Counted from the stretch's first letter, positions 22,901 through 36,614 are shown. The stretch: DNA of 64,000 bases from Gorsachius magnificus (GCA_034008185.1 CM067084.1:67986612-68050611); one strand, 5' to 3'. Numbers and translations: made by a program. The notes: generated by a model not told the origin, from the letters alone.

Positions 22901-24629
22901 GGAACAACGATGTGCTTTGTGCTCTCTGCGGAAGTGAAGTCTCTGCTACTTACTGCCACGCAGCCCTTGCCCCCTTCTTGCAGGCAGCTGCAGCTCTGCA
23001 TTCCTTTTAGAGCTGATACAGGGAAAGCGAGACTATTGCAAAAATGTATAGCCTGCTGTCTCGGCCAGTTGGATAGTTGTCACTATGTGGGAATGACCCT
23101 TGTAACTATGGGTAAGGTCATTTTTCTTCTCTAAAGACCAGCTTATCTCTTCCCTTGATTCAACTTATTTATAGTTCAAGAGGCAAGGAAAGTATTTCCC
23201 TTATATTTAAAATAAATACATTAAAACATATATATATATATGTATTTCTCCCTTATGTTTCCCACCCTAGCACTACTACCTTAATGAACTGAGGCAGAAG
23301 AATACGAGATACTGATACCAGTCAGCTACCATTCCTTGTAGGCTTTGGTTAAGGGCTAAAATTTTTGTATACACATTTGTGCCATTAGTGTTGTTCAGAC
23401 AACTGATTAAAATCTCAAAGGAGCCTTCCCACAGAATTCAATGGATTCAAATCCAGTGGATTTGTTGGGTCAGACTTGTTTTGTTCTTTGGGTTTTCATT
23501 TTCATGTGCAACTCCTCAAGACCTGTACATGTTATTAGCTTCCCATTTGTTGTCAGTGGGAATCCAGACACAGGTGATGCACATGCCAGCACATTTATCT
23601 GTTGCTATTGAGTGTTGTGGTTTGTACTTTCTTTTCTTGAACATTTGCAGATATTTGATGTCTCCTTGTAAATAACAAAGCTATGCTGAGAAAATTAGTC
23701 ATAACACAAGGGGAGAATAATTTGCATGCTATTTTTAGCCATAATCATTAGCAAGAAATGCTAATAGTATTCTAAAAATGTTTTCTCTTCGTATTCATTA
23801 CTATCAGAAATGAAATTCAAATAAACAAGGAGATACCTGAATCTAAATATAATCTGAGTATTGGTGTTAAAGAGATAAGAAGTACTACTTGATTTAATGT
23901 CAGATTGAAAGTTTACCATGAGATTCTTCTAAGTGGGCCAAGCACCAAATTGACTTTTTTTTTTTCTCTTTTTGTTTTTGTTTTTTTTTTCTTCTGTCTG
24001 TTTGTATAGAGACATGTAAGATAGGATGGGAGAAATATCCCTGTCTTCCTCTTAATTCAAGGCACAAGAGACTGACAAGAAACTTGATAGAAGGAAGACA
24101 GTAAGCGGTACATTCTACCTCCACCATTCTTGGGTACTTTGCAGGTGGAGAGGTAGTGTTTGAAACCAAGTAAAGGTCCTCAGATTGAACAGTCTACATG
24201 TCCAAGGCTGGAATACTTAAAGAAATTTCTAGTTTGAACAGGGAAAATGTGTTAGGCTTATACTGCCGAGTGCTGCCTCAGGGTAATTTAGTACCTATGG
24301 CATGCTGGAGGAAATCTGAGCAGAAGCTGGGGAAAAGTGCCAAGAATTAAACTTTGTGATGCTGCAGAGCATGTTGGGGAGCAGCGACTCAGAACGGGTG
24401 AGAGCATTACACAGCGTGCTGTGCCCTTACGCAGCGGTGACCGCCTGGGGCCACATCCTTGCCAGAGTATCAGGTGCCACGGTGGCATCAGAGCTTTGCT
24501 TGATTTTGAAATGGGAACAGCATAAAAGTGAGGAAGCTTGACTAAAAAGAAAGTAAATAGGCGATGTCTCTGCAGGTGATACAGAGATTGTTTAAAAATG
24601 TCATACCGGAGCTATGCCATCTTCACCTT
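19988..24629 (+). other. SLC2A9 intron 2, part before the CR1
   Basis: No exon or clear repeat was found. An (AT)n run lies at 23228-23242, and a T-rich tract at about 23955-23993. Open frames around 21700-22050 and 22480-23130 overlap on both strands and show no homology I recognise. Confidence 0.5.
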
Positions 24630-27260
24630 TTAGAAAGATGAAGAAACTTTGGTGTAATGCCGAATGCTTATGGGTAAGGATGAGGGGGGAGGCCAACAGA
24701 AAAGATATCCTGTTGGGAGTCTGTTACAGACCACCCGACCAGGATGAGGATGTTGATGAAGTATTCTACAAGCGGCTGGCAGGAGTCTCTCAGTCGCGAG
24801 CTCTTGTTCTCGTGGGGGACTTCAACTTCCCAGACATCTGCTGGAAATACAACACAGCAGAAAGGAAACAGTCCAGGAGGTTCCTGCAGTGTGTGGAAGA
24901 TAACTTCCTGACACAGCTGGTAAGTGAGCCTACCAGGGGAAGTGCCCTGCTTGACCTCCTGTTCACTAACAGAGAAGGACTGGTGGGAGAGGTGGTTGGT
25001 TGGAGGTTGTCTAGGCCTTAGTAATCATGAAATGGTAGAGTTTTCGATTTTTGGTGAGGTAAGGAAGGGGGTCAGCAACACCGCCACCATGGACTTCTGG
25101 AGGGCAGACTTTGACCTGCTCAGAACGCTGGTTGGGAGAGTCCCTTGGGAGATAGTCCTGAAGGGAAAAGGGGTCCAAGAAGGCTGGGTATTTTTCAAGG
25201 AAGAAGTCTTAAAGGCACAGGACCAGGCTGTCCCCATGTGCCGTAGAACAAATTGGTGGGGAAGACGACCAGCCTGGCTGGACAGAGGTCTACTACTGCG
25301 ACTAAGGAAAAAAAGGAGAGCTTACCAGCTCTGGAAGAAGGGGCAGGCAACCCAAGAGGAGTACAGGGATCTTGTCAGGTCATGCAGAGAGGAAATTAGA
25401 AAGGCAAAAGCCCAGCTGGAATTTAACCTGGCCACTGTTGTAAGGGATAATAAGAAAAGTTTTTATAAATACGTTAACAGCAAAAAGAGAGACAGGGAGA
25501 ACCTCCATCCTCTAGTGGGTGCAAGGGGGAACATTGCCACTAAACACGAGGAAAAGGCTGAGATACTCAACGCCTTCTTTGCCTTGGTCTTTAATGGCCT
25601 GACGAGTTATCCCCAGGGTACCCAGCCTCCCGAGCTGGAAGATGGGGACAGTGAGTGGAATAAACCCCCCGTAATCCAGGAGGAAGCAGTCTTTGACCTG
25701 CTAGGCCACCTGGACATCCACAAGTCTATGGGGCCGGATGGGATCCACCCAAGAGCGCTGAAGGAGTTGGCAGAGGAGCTTGCCAAGCCACTCTCTATCA
25801 TTTATCAGCAGTCCTGGATAACAGGGGAGGTCCCAGATGACTGGAGGCTGGCAAATGTGACGCCTCTCTTCAAGAAGGGCCGGAAGGAGGATCCGGGGAA
25901 CTACAGACCTGTCAGCCTGACCTCAGTACCGGGGAAGATTATGGCGAGGTTCATCTTGAGTGTGCTCACCAGGCACATGGAGGACAATCAGGGGATCAGG
26001 CCCAGCCAGCATGGGTTCATGAAAGGCAGGTCTTGCCTAACCAACCTGATTTCCTTCTACGACCAGGTGACCCGCCTGGTAGATGAGGGAAAGGCTGTGG
26101 ATGTTGTCTACCTCGACTTCAGCAAAGCCTTCGACACAGTCTCCCATAGCATTCTCCTGGAGAAGCTGGCAGTTCATGGCCTAGATGGATGTACTCTTCG
26201 CTGGGTTAAAAACTGGCTGGATGGCCAAGCCCAGAGAGTCGTGGTGAATGGAGCTAAATCCAGTTGGCGGCCGGTCACAAGCGGTATCCCCAGGGCTTAG
26301 TTCTAGGGCCAGTCTTGTTTAATATCTTTATCAATGACCTGGATGAGGGGATTGAGTGTGCCCTCAGTAAATTTGCAGATGACACCAAACTGGGTGGGAG
26401 TGTCGATCTGCTGGAGGGGAGGAGGGCTCTGCAGAGGGACCCGGACAGGCTGGATCGATGGGCCAAGGCCAACTGTATGAGGTTCAACAAGGCCAAGTGC
26501 CGGGTCCTGCACTTTGGTCACAACAACCCCATGCAGCGCTACAGGCTTGGGGAAGAGTGGCTGGAAAGCTGCCTGGTGGAAAAGGACCTGGGGGTCCTGG
26601 TTGACAGCCGGCTGAATATGAGCCAGCAGTGTGCCCAGGTGGCCAAGAAGGCCAATGGCATCCTGGCTTGTATCAGGAATAGTGTGGCCAGCAGGAGCAG
26701 GGAAGTGATCGTGCCCCTGTACTCGGTGCTGGTGAGGCCGCACCTCGAATACTGTGTTCAGTGTTGGGCCCCTCACTACAAGAAAGATGTTGCCTTGCTG
26801 GAACAGGTCCAGAGGAGAGCAACCAAGCTGGTGAGGGGTCTGGAACACAAGTCATACCAGGAGCGGCTGAGGGAACTGGGGTTGTTTAGTCTGGAGAAGA
26901 GGAGGCCGAGGGGAGACCTGATCGCCCTCTACAACTACCTGACAGGAGGCTGTAGTGAGGTGGGGGTCGGCCTCTTCTCCCTGGTAACAGATGATAGGAC
27001 GAGGGGGAATGGTTTGAAGCTGCACCAGGGCAGGTTTAGGCTAGACATTAGGGGAAACTTCTTCACTGAAGGGGTTGTCAGGCTCTGGAATGGGCTGCCC
27101 AGGGAGGTGGTAGAGTCCTTATCCCTGGAGGTATTTAAAAGAAGGATAGATGAGGTGCTTAGGGACATGGTTTAGTGGTGGGATGGCAGGGTTAGGTTAA
27201 CGGTTGGACTCGATGATCCTAAAGGTCTTTTCCAACCAAAGTGATTCTATGATTCTATGA
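24630..27260 (+). mobile_element. CR1 LINE, 5'-truncated, about 2.6 kb
   Basis: The non-LTR retrotransposon CR1 begins inside the ORF2 endonuclease and runs to its 3' end, which carries the ATTCTATGATTCTATGA terminal repeat at 27244-27260. Retained parts, in order: C-terminal endonuclease (VGDFNF, then SNHEMVEF), the linker, the complete reverse transcriptase (ending with the FADD box at 26372-26383), and the C-terminal region typical of CR1. The element is broken by two frameshifts, near 25000 and near 26289, the latter consistent with a one-base loss in a C run in front of the FADD region. The first half of the endonuclease and all of ORF1 are gone. It sits in sense orientation in SLC2A9 intron 2. 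Confidence 0.96.
24650..27175 (+). pseudogene. Broken CR1 ORF2 (endonuclease-reverse transcriptase)
   Basis: Three overlapping frame segments cover one ancestral reading frame: up to 25021 (endonuclease part, with GVCYRPP and LVGDFNFPDICW), 24924-26300 (endonuclease end, linker, RT motifs such as PVSLTSVPGKI, QHGFMKGRSC and YLDFSKAFDT), and 26264-27175 ([23 protein letters not shown], then the C-terminal part to the stop at 27175). No in-frame stop was noted other than those caused by the two shifts, so the copy is moderately young. The copy cannot make a working enzyme. Confidence 0.93.
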
Positions 27261-29317
27261 ATTAAACATCAGGAAAGAGAAGTAGTTACAAGGCATCCTT
27301 CAAAAACCTGCAGTTGTGCTCATGTGAGGGAAGCAGAAAAAGAATATAAACTCTGATATATTGAAGGCTAAAAACTGCGCTGGTCCTGGAGTTTGGGTAC
27401 TTTCAGCAGGCACAAAAAATGTCCAGATAGAGGGCTTGGGCATGTAAGGCTTATAGGTGAAACTGAAAAAGGGAGTTCAGAAAATACAAGGACATAACAA
27501 GAAACCTGAATTGATGTTTTGGATTGGAGAAGTTTGGGCAGGTCCCATGCTGGAACCTTCTTTATAGGTGTTGTATTGGAGAAGCTGAAATGTCAGTAGA
27601 GATATGGAATAAAATTAGTGATAATTTTCTGTCAGGTTGCCAAAATACCTTAGCCTTTGTTCAAGACTGAAAAAATAACTCAAAATATAGGCTTTGTGTC
27701 ACAGTTCAGCTTCTTTTTAAATAGCCTCAGGAACAAGGAGACTGAGAGGGTTAATGCGACTTTAAGAAAAAAATAGTTTTGGGGGGAAAATTTGGAACAT
27801 TCATGTTAAGAATTAGTTACTTGTACCTGACAAACTAGCAGAACCTGTAGTAGAAAAGTGAGAATTTGGGGAAGAGCTGGCATGGCTTTTGCAAAGGAGA
27901 ACCGTGATTCAGGCATCTGAGTTCTCCAGATATACAAGAGGCTCCTGGACTTTCAAAAGATACCCTGGAAGGGCCCTTATGGAAGGGTCTTAAGGAAATT
28001 AGGCTGCAATGGGAGAAAAGTGTAGGTCTTGGGATAGCCAAAGAGTTAGAAGATGGGTTTCAGATTTTCATTTCTTAAGAAAACCAGCTTGTCTGGCAGA
28101 TATATTTGTGTCAGGATCTTAGGTGTCTGATTTCATGTTTGATACATCTTTTATTACTGAAAAGAAATTGTTTACCTTCTTTAGCAGCCTGAGCTTTGTT
28201 CAAAAAGCAACTTAGGTAAATTTGAAAGGGAGAAACTATAACATAAAAATGATTTGGAATTCTTAATTGTAATGGTGCCAGACAACTAGCTCTTTTTGAC
28301 TGCTGCTGTGGACTTCCCCCCCCACCCCCCCGTCGGTATCAAACCAACAGCTGTCAGCTCTTGCTTCCCTCCTCTAACATTTATTTGTCTTGGCCGTAAA
28401 TTCTTTAGGAGAAAAATGTTATCTTTCATTGCCTGGCTTAGTAGGTCCTTGATTTTGTATGGCTGCCAGATGCAGCAGTGTCATAAATACAGTGTAAAAG
28501 TGGACACAGCCTCCCTTCTTCCCTCAAATTAATGAATGCAAATTATTTTCAATTCTATTTTTTTTCCCTAGTGTTATGCTGAAGAATTGCTAGAGTCACT
28601 TACTTTTACAATATTGGCCCTTTGGGAAAAAATACTCTAGTGAAAGGCACTTAATTTTGAGCAAATCTGGATTGAAATACAAAATAGAAGTGATAAATAC
28701 TGTTTCATGGTGAGTACAGTGTAGGCTTTTACCAAAAGAATTCCTGCTTATATACCTTCTAAAGCATCTCTAAGCATTTTTCAGGGAATTTCTGAAGTCA
28801 CATGTGAACTCTCCCCCCGTCTACCAACGTATGGCACTTGGTGCTGTGTCCTGTAAGGCAAGCCAAACTCTTCTCTTGATGTCAGTCATGTTGCTGGCTG
28901 GCAGGAATTGGTTGCAACTCCCTTCCTCTTTGTTACCTTTGCATTTCTGCCAATTCACCAACTTCTTTAAGAGATTTTCACTTCTGCCTGCCACTGGAAC
29001 CTCCTTCCCTCCCTCTTCTTTATTTCCAGGTTATGGGTACTATAGATGAATGAAAAAGCAGTAAAACTACTTGCTCCTAATGTAAGAGCCTGATTAATGA
29101 TCGGTGACTCAACAAATTAATTGATTAATAGTAGTTAGCATTTTAACATTTGCGCATGCTCTTTTCTTTAAAAGGCATTGCAAATGCTAGGCAGTGCAGT
29201 TTTGTTTGCCTTGTCCAAAAAACTGTTATGCCGGGATATGATACATCACCTGCCTGAGGTTAAGAGTATGGGTGTGAGCACTGAGTGGAGCTCAGCTGAC
29301 GTGCAGCACCTTGCCAG
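27261..29317 (+). other. SLC2A9 intron 2, between two CR1 copies
   Basis: AT-rich and without recognised features apart from a short C-rich tract at about 28314-28331. Confidence 0.5.
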
Positions 29318-29475
29318 GCATGGGTGGCGTGATTTTGTGGAGCCTCCCTCCTTAGAGGTATTCAAAAACCTCTAGGCACAGTCCTGGGCAGCTGGCTCTA
29401 GGTGGCCCTGCTTGAGCAGGGGGTTGGAGAAGATGGTCTCCAGAGGTCCTTCCAACCTCAACCATTCTGTGTCCG
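29318..29475 (+). mobile_element. CR1 LINE 3'-end fragment
   Basis: The end of ORF2 in translation (RDFVEPPSLEVFKNL) is followed by the CR1 tail GGTCTCCAGAGGTCCTTCCA and CCTCAACCATTCTGTG. It resembles the tail of the element at 46115-47098 (same CTTGAGCAGGGGGTT segment) and differs from the one at 27180-27260, so a second CR1 subfamily is present. The terminal octamer repeat has decayed. Confidence 0.9.
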
Positions 29476-29869
29476 AGCCCATAGCCCCAGTTCAGGCTTA
29501 AATGTTCATATATGGGTAGACAGTAAGGCTGTCTATGTTGTACTGACAACCTAAATGGTAACTTCCTTGCTTTACAGGATGTGCTCTTCTATAAGCCTCT
29601 TGTACATTCATGTCTACCTGTGGCTTTTTTCCCCACCTTGTTTGTGACCGACATGTAGTTAAATATATGCATGCTGTTGACTGCTGCAGTTAGTCTGTAT
29701 TGCAGTTGCATCTGGAAGCAACGCCTCATTTTTTGGAGGAGGGACATAGAAGAGCAAGGATGGTTCCTGCAAGCAAGCTACTGTTGTTTTTTAAATTCTG
29801 TTTCTGTTAGTTGTGTTTATTAAAGTGTGATTTTTACATGTATTATTATTACTGTGTATTTTCTTTCAG

Positions 29870-30030
29870 TATATCAAGAAGTTTTACAATGAAACGTGGG
29901 AAAGAAGATATGGCTTCTCAGTGGATGAAAGCACGCTGACTCTCCTCTGGTCTATAACTGTTTCTATTTTTGCCATTGGTGGCCTTGTGGGTGCCATTAT
30001 TGTTACCCCAATCGTGAAGTTCTTCGGACG
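29870..30030 (+). CDS. SLC2A9: SLC2A9 shared exon: first exofacial loop and TM2
   Basis: 161 nt between TTCTTTCAG and GTGAGT. It encodes [20 protein letters not shown], then the TM2 segment ([20 protein letters not shown]), ending in FFG and two bases of an Arg codon. The sequon N-E-T at 29888 corresponds to the N-E-S glycosylation site in the first exofacial loop of human GLUT9. The phase (ends after two bases) matches the following exon, which supplies the third base of Arg in the conserved GRK motif of sugar transporters. Length equals that expected for the family exon. Confidence 0.97.
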
Positions 30031-30705
30031 GTGAGTGTATTGGAAAACTTCTAGTTTCTAAAGCAGTTTCTTGCTTGGTCTCTCTAGAAGGCTTTAATTT
30101 TTATTTTTTTTTAAAAAACCTTCCTCACCAGAATGCAAATTTAAACATCTTCAAATTATGAAAGCTCATTTCTAAGAGTTCCAAATTTCCAAGAGTTAAA
30201 TTAGTACCTTTCTGGCCTTACTGTGCATCGTTTGAGTGACAGAAGCCATTTGCTGTGAATGGGCAGTGGGTTGAGATGTCAAGGAGGTCGAATTGTCAAG
30301 AATGCAAAAGGAAAATACCATAAAATAGGAAAAATTTCACAAAGGATTGGTAGATTCTTGTTTTGAGAGTCTGCTGAGTATCTTACCGTACACAAATAAA
30401 GCTGTCAACATGCTTCATTTGCTTCTCAACAACATTTGTTGTCATATGGTAATAAAAATTTGCTCTTACGGTTTTTTCCGTCATTGTGTCAACTTAAAAT
30501 ACAGTTTAAAGAACTAAACTAGGGTGAAGTCTGTGTTTGGTCTTCCCCAAGTTTGGGGACACCTTCCCTGCTCTATGCAGTGCAGTATTTGACTATGTCA
30601 TGACCATAGGTAATACGAGTATTTTAGCAATGTTTGTGCTGGTATATGTTTGCATTTTTGGAAATATTTCTATCAAATTTTTGTTTCATACAGTCTTCCA
30701 AAGAG
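30031..30705 (+). other. SLC2A9 intron 3, first part
   Basis: AT-rich intron with nothing recognisable. Confidence 0.5.
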
Positions 30706-30813
30706 AATTTTTGCTTAGGGACATGGTTTAGTGATGGGATGGCAGTGTTAGGTTAATGGTTGGACTTGATGATCTCAAAGGTCTTTTCCAACTTAAATGA
30801 TTCTATGATTTTA
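30706..30813 (+). mobile_element. CR1 LINE 3'-end fragment
   Basis: About 100 bp of tail: CTTAGGGACATGGTTTAGTG at the end of ORF2, then GGTTGGACTTGATGATCTCA and TGATTCTATGATTTTA. It matches the tail of the element at 24630-27260 closely, so it is a short insertion of the same subfamily. Confidence 0.93.
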
Positions 30814-33602
30814 AAAGTAATTTGTAATTTACCTATATTTAGAAGGGCATGAAAAAAAAAGCCATTATAACATTCATCTTAATGCTCATTTGGCTTTTCT
30901 TTAATTGTAAATTCTATTTCTTTTTTAAGGTTTTCTTAGTATTTTTCCTCAAACAGTTATGTTTTCAGGTTCTTCCCTTTCATGCTTACAATAAATCTGT
31001 TATCCATTCTTCACTAATTTTTTTCCCAAATTAATTCCCAGAATTGTCACTGAGTCTTCTTTACTTTATTAAAAAGTGAAGTAAAAAAAGAGTTGAACAG
31101 CTTTGTGTGCAGGTTTGTTGAAGTGGTGGCTGATCTTAGTCACATTAATACCACTTTGATGGGAGCAGATCATATTTCCAGGGCAGAGCTTCAAAGCTTG
31201 CAGACTTTGCCCCTGTTTATTATGTTTATCCCCGTTACCTCGTGAAAACAGTGCTCTTGTAGATAGGCGTACGAGTACTTGATTATGGCATACGAGTACT
31301 TGACTAGAGATGCGAAGGGACTGCATCTCTCAGGGACCTGGATAAAGGCTGCACGTCAAAGCGTGGTTCTTGAGTTTGTTGTTTGTGCTGCAGTGTGTTC
31401 GTCTGGTGTAGGAAACCAGACTGACTTATTGGTACAGTAATTGGGGAGCGCATTATGAAATGTCGACAGAACAATAAAATACTTCACTGTTAAATTGTTC
31501 AAGTGTAGGTTGGAGGGTTGTATGTATGATGAAGCAGAGCTCCATTTACACCAACAGAGAATAATGAACTAAGGGGGATCAAAAGCATTAGTCAGAAAAA
31601 ATGTAATGACTTTAAAAAGAGCAATCTTGAAACATATTGCTGTAAGGTTAAGAACATAATTTCCAAATTACCAGATTCCTAGGCCCTACTTGCTTTGAGA
31701 GACATAATTTTTTCAAAGAGAGCCTTTATCCACATAAGCATAAGTCCTATGTTCAAACATGGCTTTGATACTTCACAATTTAAATTTTCTTCTCCTGCCA
31801 AAGAGCAGCTGCTGTTGCATATCCTGAACGCCCAGAGTGATGTGTTCAGTGGGTTCCTTAGGCCACTGCTAGGGAGGCATTTGCAGGAGCGGGATGAGGC
31901 CTTCCCTCTAGCCCGGTGAACCGTTTTGAGTATGGAGTGATTACGGGAATTTGTCTGGATTATCTCAGCAATGCCACCACTTTGTTATTCTGAAGTCATC
32001 TACTGTAGCTGAAGTGATGATGAAAACAGATTCAATCTGTTACTGGCTTTTATTTAAACACCTAGTTTAAAGAACACACAGCTTGTTACTTAAACACCTC
32101 ATTTCCTTACTATACTTTTTGTATAAGGTATCTTATTTGCTCCCAAGTGGGGCTTCTAGAGTCTTTCTTATTACTGAATTTTGAGTCAACAATACATTTT
32201 TGATGAAACCTTAATTCTGTCATTTTCCTAGTTGTGAGTTTTAGACAAAAGGATTATTAATTAAAACCTCTAATTAAAGTTATTGCAGCCATGGAGGGCA
32301 CGTAGTCTCTAGGATTCTGTTCTGGCCTCTGGAACTATCCAGAACCATGAGAGCAAATGAAAACCTGGAAATCACAAGAGGTTAATAACACATGATTTTG
32401 CAAAAAGGCAAGGACAGCTCTGAGGAAGAGATTATCGAGTGTTTTCAATATCCAAAATACCTAAAAAATAAAAAGACAGAAAAAATCCTTAAAGCTTAGC
32501 TCTGTTTGTGTCTAGCTGACGGGTGAACTATCTGTCTCAACTGGAATGCCTATAGAAACTGATTTCTACTGTGCAAATGGCTCTTCTCTTAGGACTACTT
32601 CTGACTGAGTTCAGGATTGGAAGTTTCATTCCTGCAGCAGTACGGATAGTCTGTCTTGGAGAGAAACAGTTTTGGCATTAGGTTGCAAAACTTACTGTTT
32701 GGCTTAGGACATAGCTGCTTGTGACAAATGCTCTGTGCTCAGTCGGAAGTTTTTGAAGACACCTTTTTGGAATGCGCGAATGCTTCATTTCTTTTGGCTG
32801 GAGAAAATTCTGAATTATTTGAATGGAAGGAACAAAAATCTTCATGTCTAAATGAATGCTAGTCTAGTATTTTTAGTGCAATAACTTGAACTGGGGTTCT
32901 GAACTGGAACTTGAGTCCAGATTCCATTTCCCAGGTCTGGCACTGTTTTGCATGTTAACTTTAGGTTGAGTCCACTTCACTGTCTATTCTTCTTTTTACC
33001 CAATTACAGAGATAGGGATATTGATGTGGTGTATAACCTTCAGCAAGACTGAAAAATGAAATATGCTATGCAAGAAGTAGGTATGATTTTTATACTTCAT
33101 TAGGTTTCATGTACCATTTGGACAATTGCTTGATCAGGTTGTGATTTGGGACATGAGAGAAATTATTAGGCTGACCAACACATCAGTGTGTGTCTTTTCT
33201 TGTGGTGGCCTAGTGTTGAAGTTTGCACGCTTACACCTTGTAAGTGTGGTGAGTACAGTTATCTGACAAGATTGGTTGGACTTTCCCAAGGGAAAGTGTC
33301 TGCTGTCGTGCTTTATTAAGTGTGGTAACCGCATATCACTTATATTAAAGCTATACAAGCAGTGGCTTGTTGGGATTTTTTGATTTGTTTTTTTTTTTTC
33401 TCCTATGCCTTGTTGCTAAAGTAATACAGTTTTGGTTAATGTGACCAGGAAAGCGTAGGGGTATTTTTATGATGTAGCAATTTTAAATATAGTATGACCT
33501 GACTGGGAGTAAACTCAGACAGCATGGGGAGTTTGGAGGGTATTAGCTGTATTTTTTTTTTCTTAGGAGCTATGATGAGAAGTTGTTCCCACTGCTTATA
33601 TT
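30814..33602 (+). other. SLC2A9 intron 3, middle part
   Basis: No exon or repeat was recognised. Confidence 0.5.
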
Positions 33603-34205
33603 TGTGATGGCTTGGCCCCAGCTGGCAGCCAAGCACCCACCCAGCTGCTTGTCACTCCCCACCCCCCAGGTGGGACAGAGGGGCTGGGGAGAAATTGGAA
33701 GAACAGGAGTAAGAAGATGACTCATGGGTGAAGCTAAAGAAGGGGACACCAGCAGTTACTGTCATGGGCAAAACAGGCTCAACTTGGGGAACTTAATTTA
33801 TTGCCGATTGGCATAAATATTTAATTACTGATCAAGTATTGGGAAGCAAGGCAAATGTTAAAACATCTTTCCGCCCACTTTCCCAGACAGACCATCACTC
33901 CGGGCTCCTCTCCTTCCCCTTGGTACCTTGGCAGGTCACAGACAGTCCCTTCAGCGAGGGAACAGGCAGTGCAGGGGTTTGGGGTCAGCGTGCAGCAACT
34001 TCCCTCTGCTGCTCCTTCCATCTTGCGCGTCTCCTAGGCTCCAGCATGGGTCCTCCATGTGCCACAGTCCCACTGGGGATGTACCTGCTCACTCCTGGAG
34101 CACTATCTTCTCCACTGACCTTCTCATTCCCTCATTCCATCTCCTCACAGAAGCCACCCCTGCAGCCCCTTCACTTCCAAAACCTTGCCACAGACACCCA
34201 GTGCA
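33603..34205 (+). mobile_element. Solo LTR of an avian endogenous retrovirus, old and partly deleted
   Basis: The start TGTGATGGCTTGGCCCCAGC and the GGGACAGAGGGGCTGGGGAG stretch belong to the same broad LTR family as the elements at 2377 and 39630. The end, around ACCTTGCCACAGACACCCAG then TGCA, is of the type seen in other bird LTRs with CACAGAAGCCACCCCTG before it. It is strongly diverged and no target duplication was found, so both ends are approximate. No viral genes are attached. A 175-codon open frame crossing the 3' part is a composition effect. Confidence 0.65.
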
Positions 34206-36614
34206 GTGTTTTCATTACCAAAAAATTACACGCTTTATATAGTCACACTCTAAACAGTGTATTACTTTCTCATTTTCTTTTTTTTTTAATCTGGCAGAGA
34301 CCAAATCCTTTATTTTTATCTTTGTTAGTTAGGCTGCGCTTTTCTCTTCTTTGCTGCATAGAATAAGGGGTCTCTGGTCAACTTTTTCTACAAAAATAAA
34401 TGTTATGTAGGTTTTATTTAAATTAAAAGAGAAGAAAGTAAAAACTTCAGATGAAAGTACAGCACTTGTTTGACCTGAATGAACATTTTGTTTCCATTTC
34501 TGGCATTAGTTATATCACTTTAGCCCTCTCAAATTATATCCATTTGAAAAATCTGTTTGAAATGGTAAAGTCATCACACTCAACAGCTTTGTTGTATAAA
34601 CATATATTTCAAACGAGCTGTATGTCATTGTTTGATCGTCATTACTCATTCAATCAGTGTTCAAAAAACACTAGAAAGCAGGAAAAGTAATTAAAAATAC
34701 AAGTATTAAAATATTTCCTATTAAAAATATATTGATCTTTTGTAACAGGTCGGATGACTGGTTCAATGGGTGGGAGATTTCCTGTTAGTACCTATGTACT
34801 GAATTCAAGAAGAATGATTATTGCTGCGTCAGTTTGTTACCTGCTTTAGAAAACAAAAGGGTAGATAGCCTGTCTGGTCATCGCTCTTCTTTTGCATGGA
34901 AATTACAATATATTGAGATCAAAAAATCCGTTGAGAATACTTAGAAATTTCATACCACTTCAGTTTTTTAATAAAATTGGTGTATTTTCAGCCTGTGCTG
35001 TTTACTGTCAAAGTTAATAGAATCCTCATAATTTATATTATCAGTGATGATTATCTCCAGGTAAACTTGTTTTCAGATCAGTTGTTTCCTTCCTGTGTTG
35101 TGAGTGGGATTGGAGACTTCAGTGTTGAGTTGTACCTCTAGAGCCAAAACAAGACTGTGCTTAGTTATGTGACTGGTAAAGACAAAGCTCCATGGCTTTA
35201 CCGTGTATAACTTAAGTGAGGTGACTCGCAGATGGAAAACATAGGGTACCTTCAATCTCTTGCCACGTAATTGTGAAAATCATGGTGTTTTGTCTTCTAT
35301 TAGATCATAAGCAATGCAAAGCAGCTATCTCATCGTGATGTGCTGTAGAGAGGCCACCACGTCTCCAGCAGATATCCCAGTCCTGGCTGTGACTCTGCCT
35401 AGGAATCATAAGAAACTTTTCTATCTTTCTCAAGATTGAACCTGATGATAATGGCTTCTTCAGCCATTCACCTCCAGGCTGTAATTTAGCAAAAAGCCAC
35501 TTAAATCCATATTTGTGGAGAGACGTGTATAAAGTAGCAGTGATTCTCTGAGTTCTGGGTGGGTTTTCTACTTCATCTTTCAATAGAGAATCATTGCAGC
35601 AGAGCTATTGATCTTAAATATTTTAACCACTCTTCCATATGTTCAGGAAATGAGACCTCAGATGTCAGTGTTTGAATCTGACTGTCAAAGGCTCGTGAAA
35701 TCCTACATATAATTTCTTTTGTGAGGTATTTCCTTCTGCAGAAGTTATGAGACTTATGAGTACCTCAAACTTGAGTAGAAGGTTCTGTAAGATGAAAGCT
35801 TTAAGAAATACAGCTGTTGGTACAGTGTGAATGAGAAATTGATTTGAAACTTTTAAAATGTTTTCATTATTTTCTTTGTATTTTTTTTCAACAAATAGTT
35901 TTTCATAAAGAACAGTTCTTTTATTTGAAAGAAATTTTTTTTTTGCATTTTATTTGACTGCTGTAGAATAAAATAATTTAAAAATTTTTTGGCAAAAAAG
36001 ATGTAAATCAAGATTTTGGTTAATTTCAACAATTTCTGGACAGAGGTCAGTTTTTATCACTCCTATGAGCCCAAGTGTTTTTTCTAACTCCACGAGTAAG
36101 CAAGTAATATTCCTCAGTGTATGTGTTGAATATCATAGGTTTAAGGATGAATTATAATGCCATAAATATGTCAGTGTTGGGAAGTTCTCAAAATGGCAAA
36201 AACTATATGTAACATAAAAATGCCTATAGTGATATCAGCTTATTGCTATTTGAAGTGTATTCTCTGGCTCCTACATACATACATTTACCCAGAGTACGCT
36301 TGTTTATATTCATATGCAGAGTCTTGGACATGGCACTTGGGTTCTTAGGACGTGTAGGATGGCCTTTGAAGTACCGCTCTGTAGTGAACTATGGTATGTT
36401 TTATTTTAAAGCTGTGGCATGGGTTTGGAACTGTATCCATTTGGGTATAGTGTTGTATTTTGGAGCTCTACGCAACATGTAAGAGGCAGCATTTGTTAGG
36501 CCCTTTCTGCTTTTATTTATGGATATTTAAGAATAATAGCCTAGTGTGCTTTGAATATGACTAGATTTAACTGTTTTGGTGCTGGTATCTACATAAAATA
36601 TCTTTTCCTTTTAG
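34206..36614 (+). other. SLC2A9 intron 3, last part
   Basis: AT-rich with T-runs around 35880-35990; nothing else was recognised. The acceptor TTTTCCTTTTAG closes it. Confidence 0.5.

Noticed and set aside
33839..34366. 175-codon open frame on the plus strand
   Set aside because: It lies largely within a decayed solo LTR and runs into T-rich intron; no protein resemblance.
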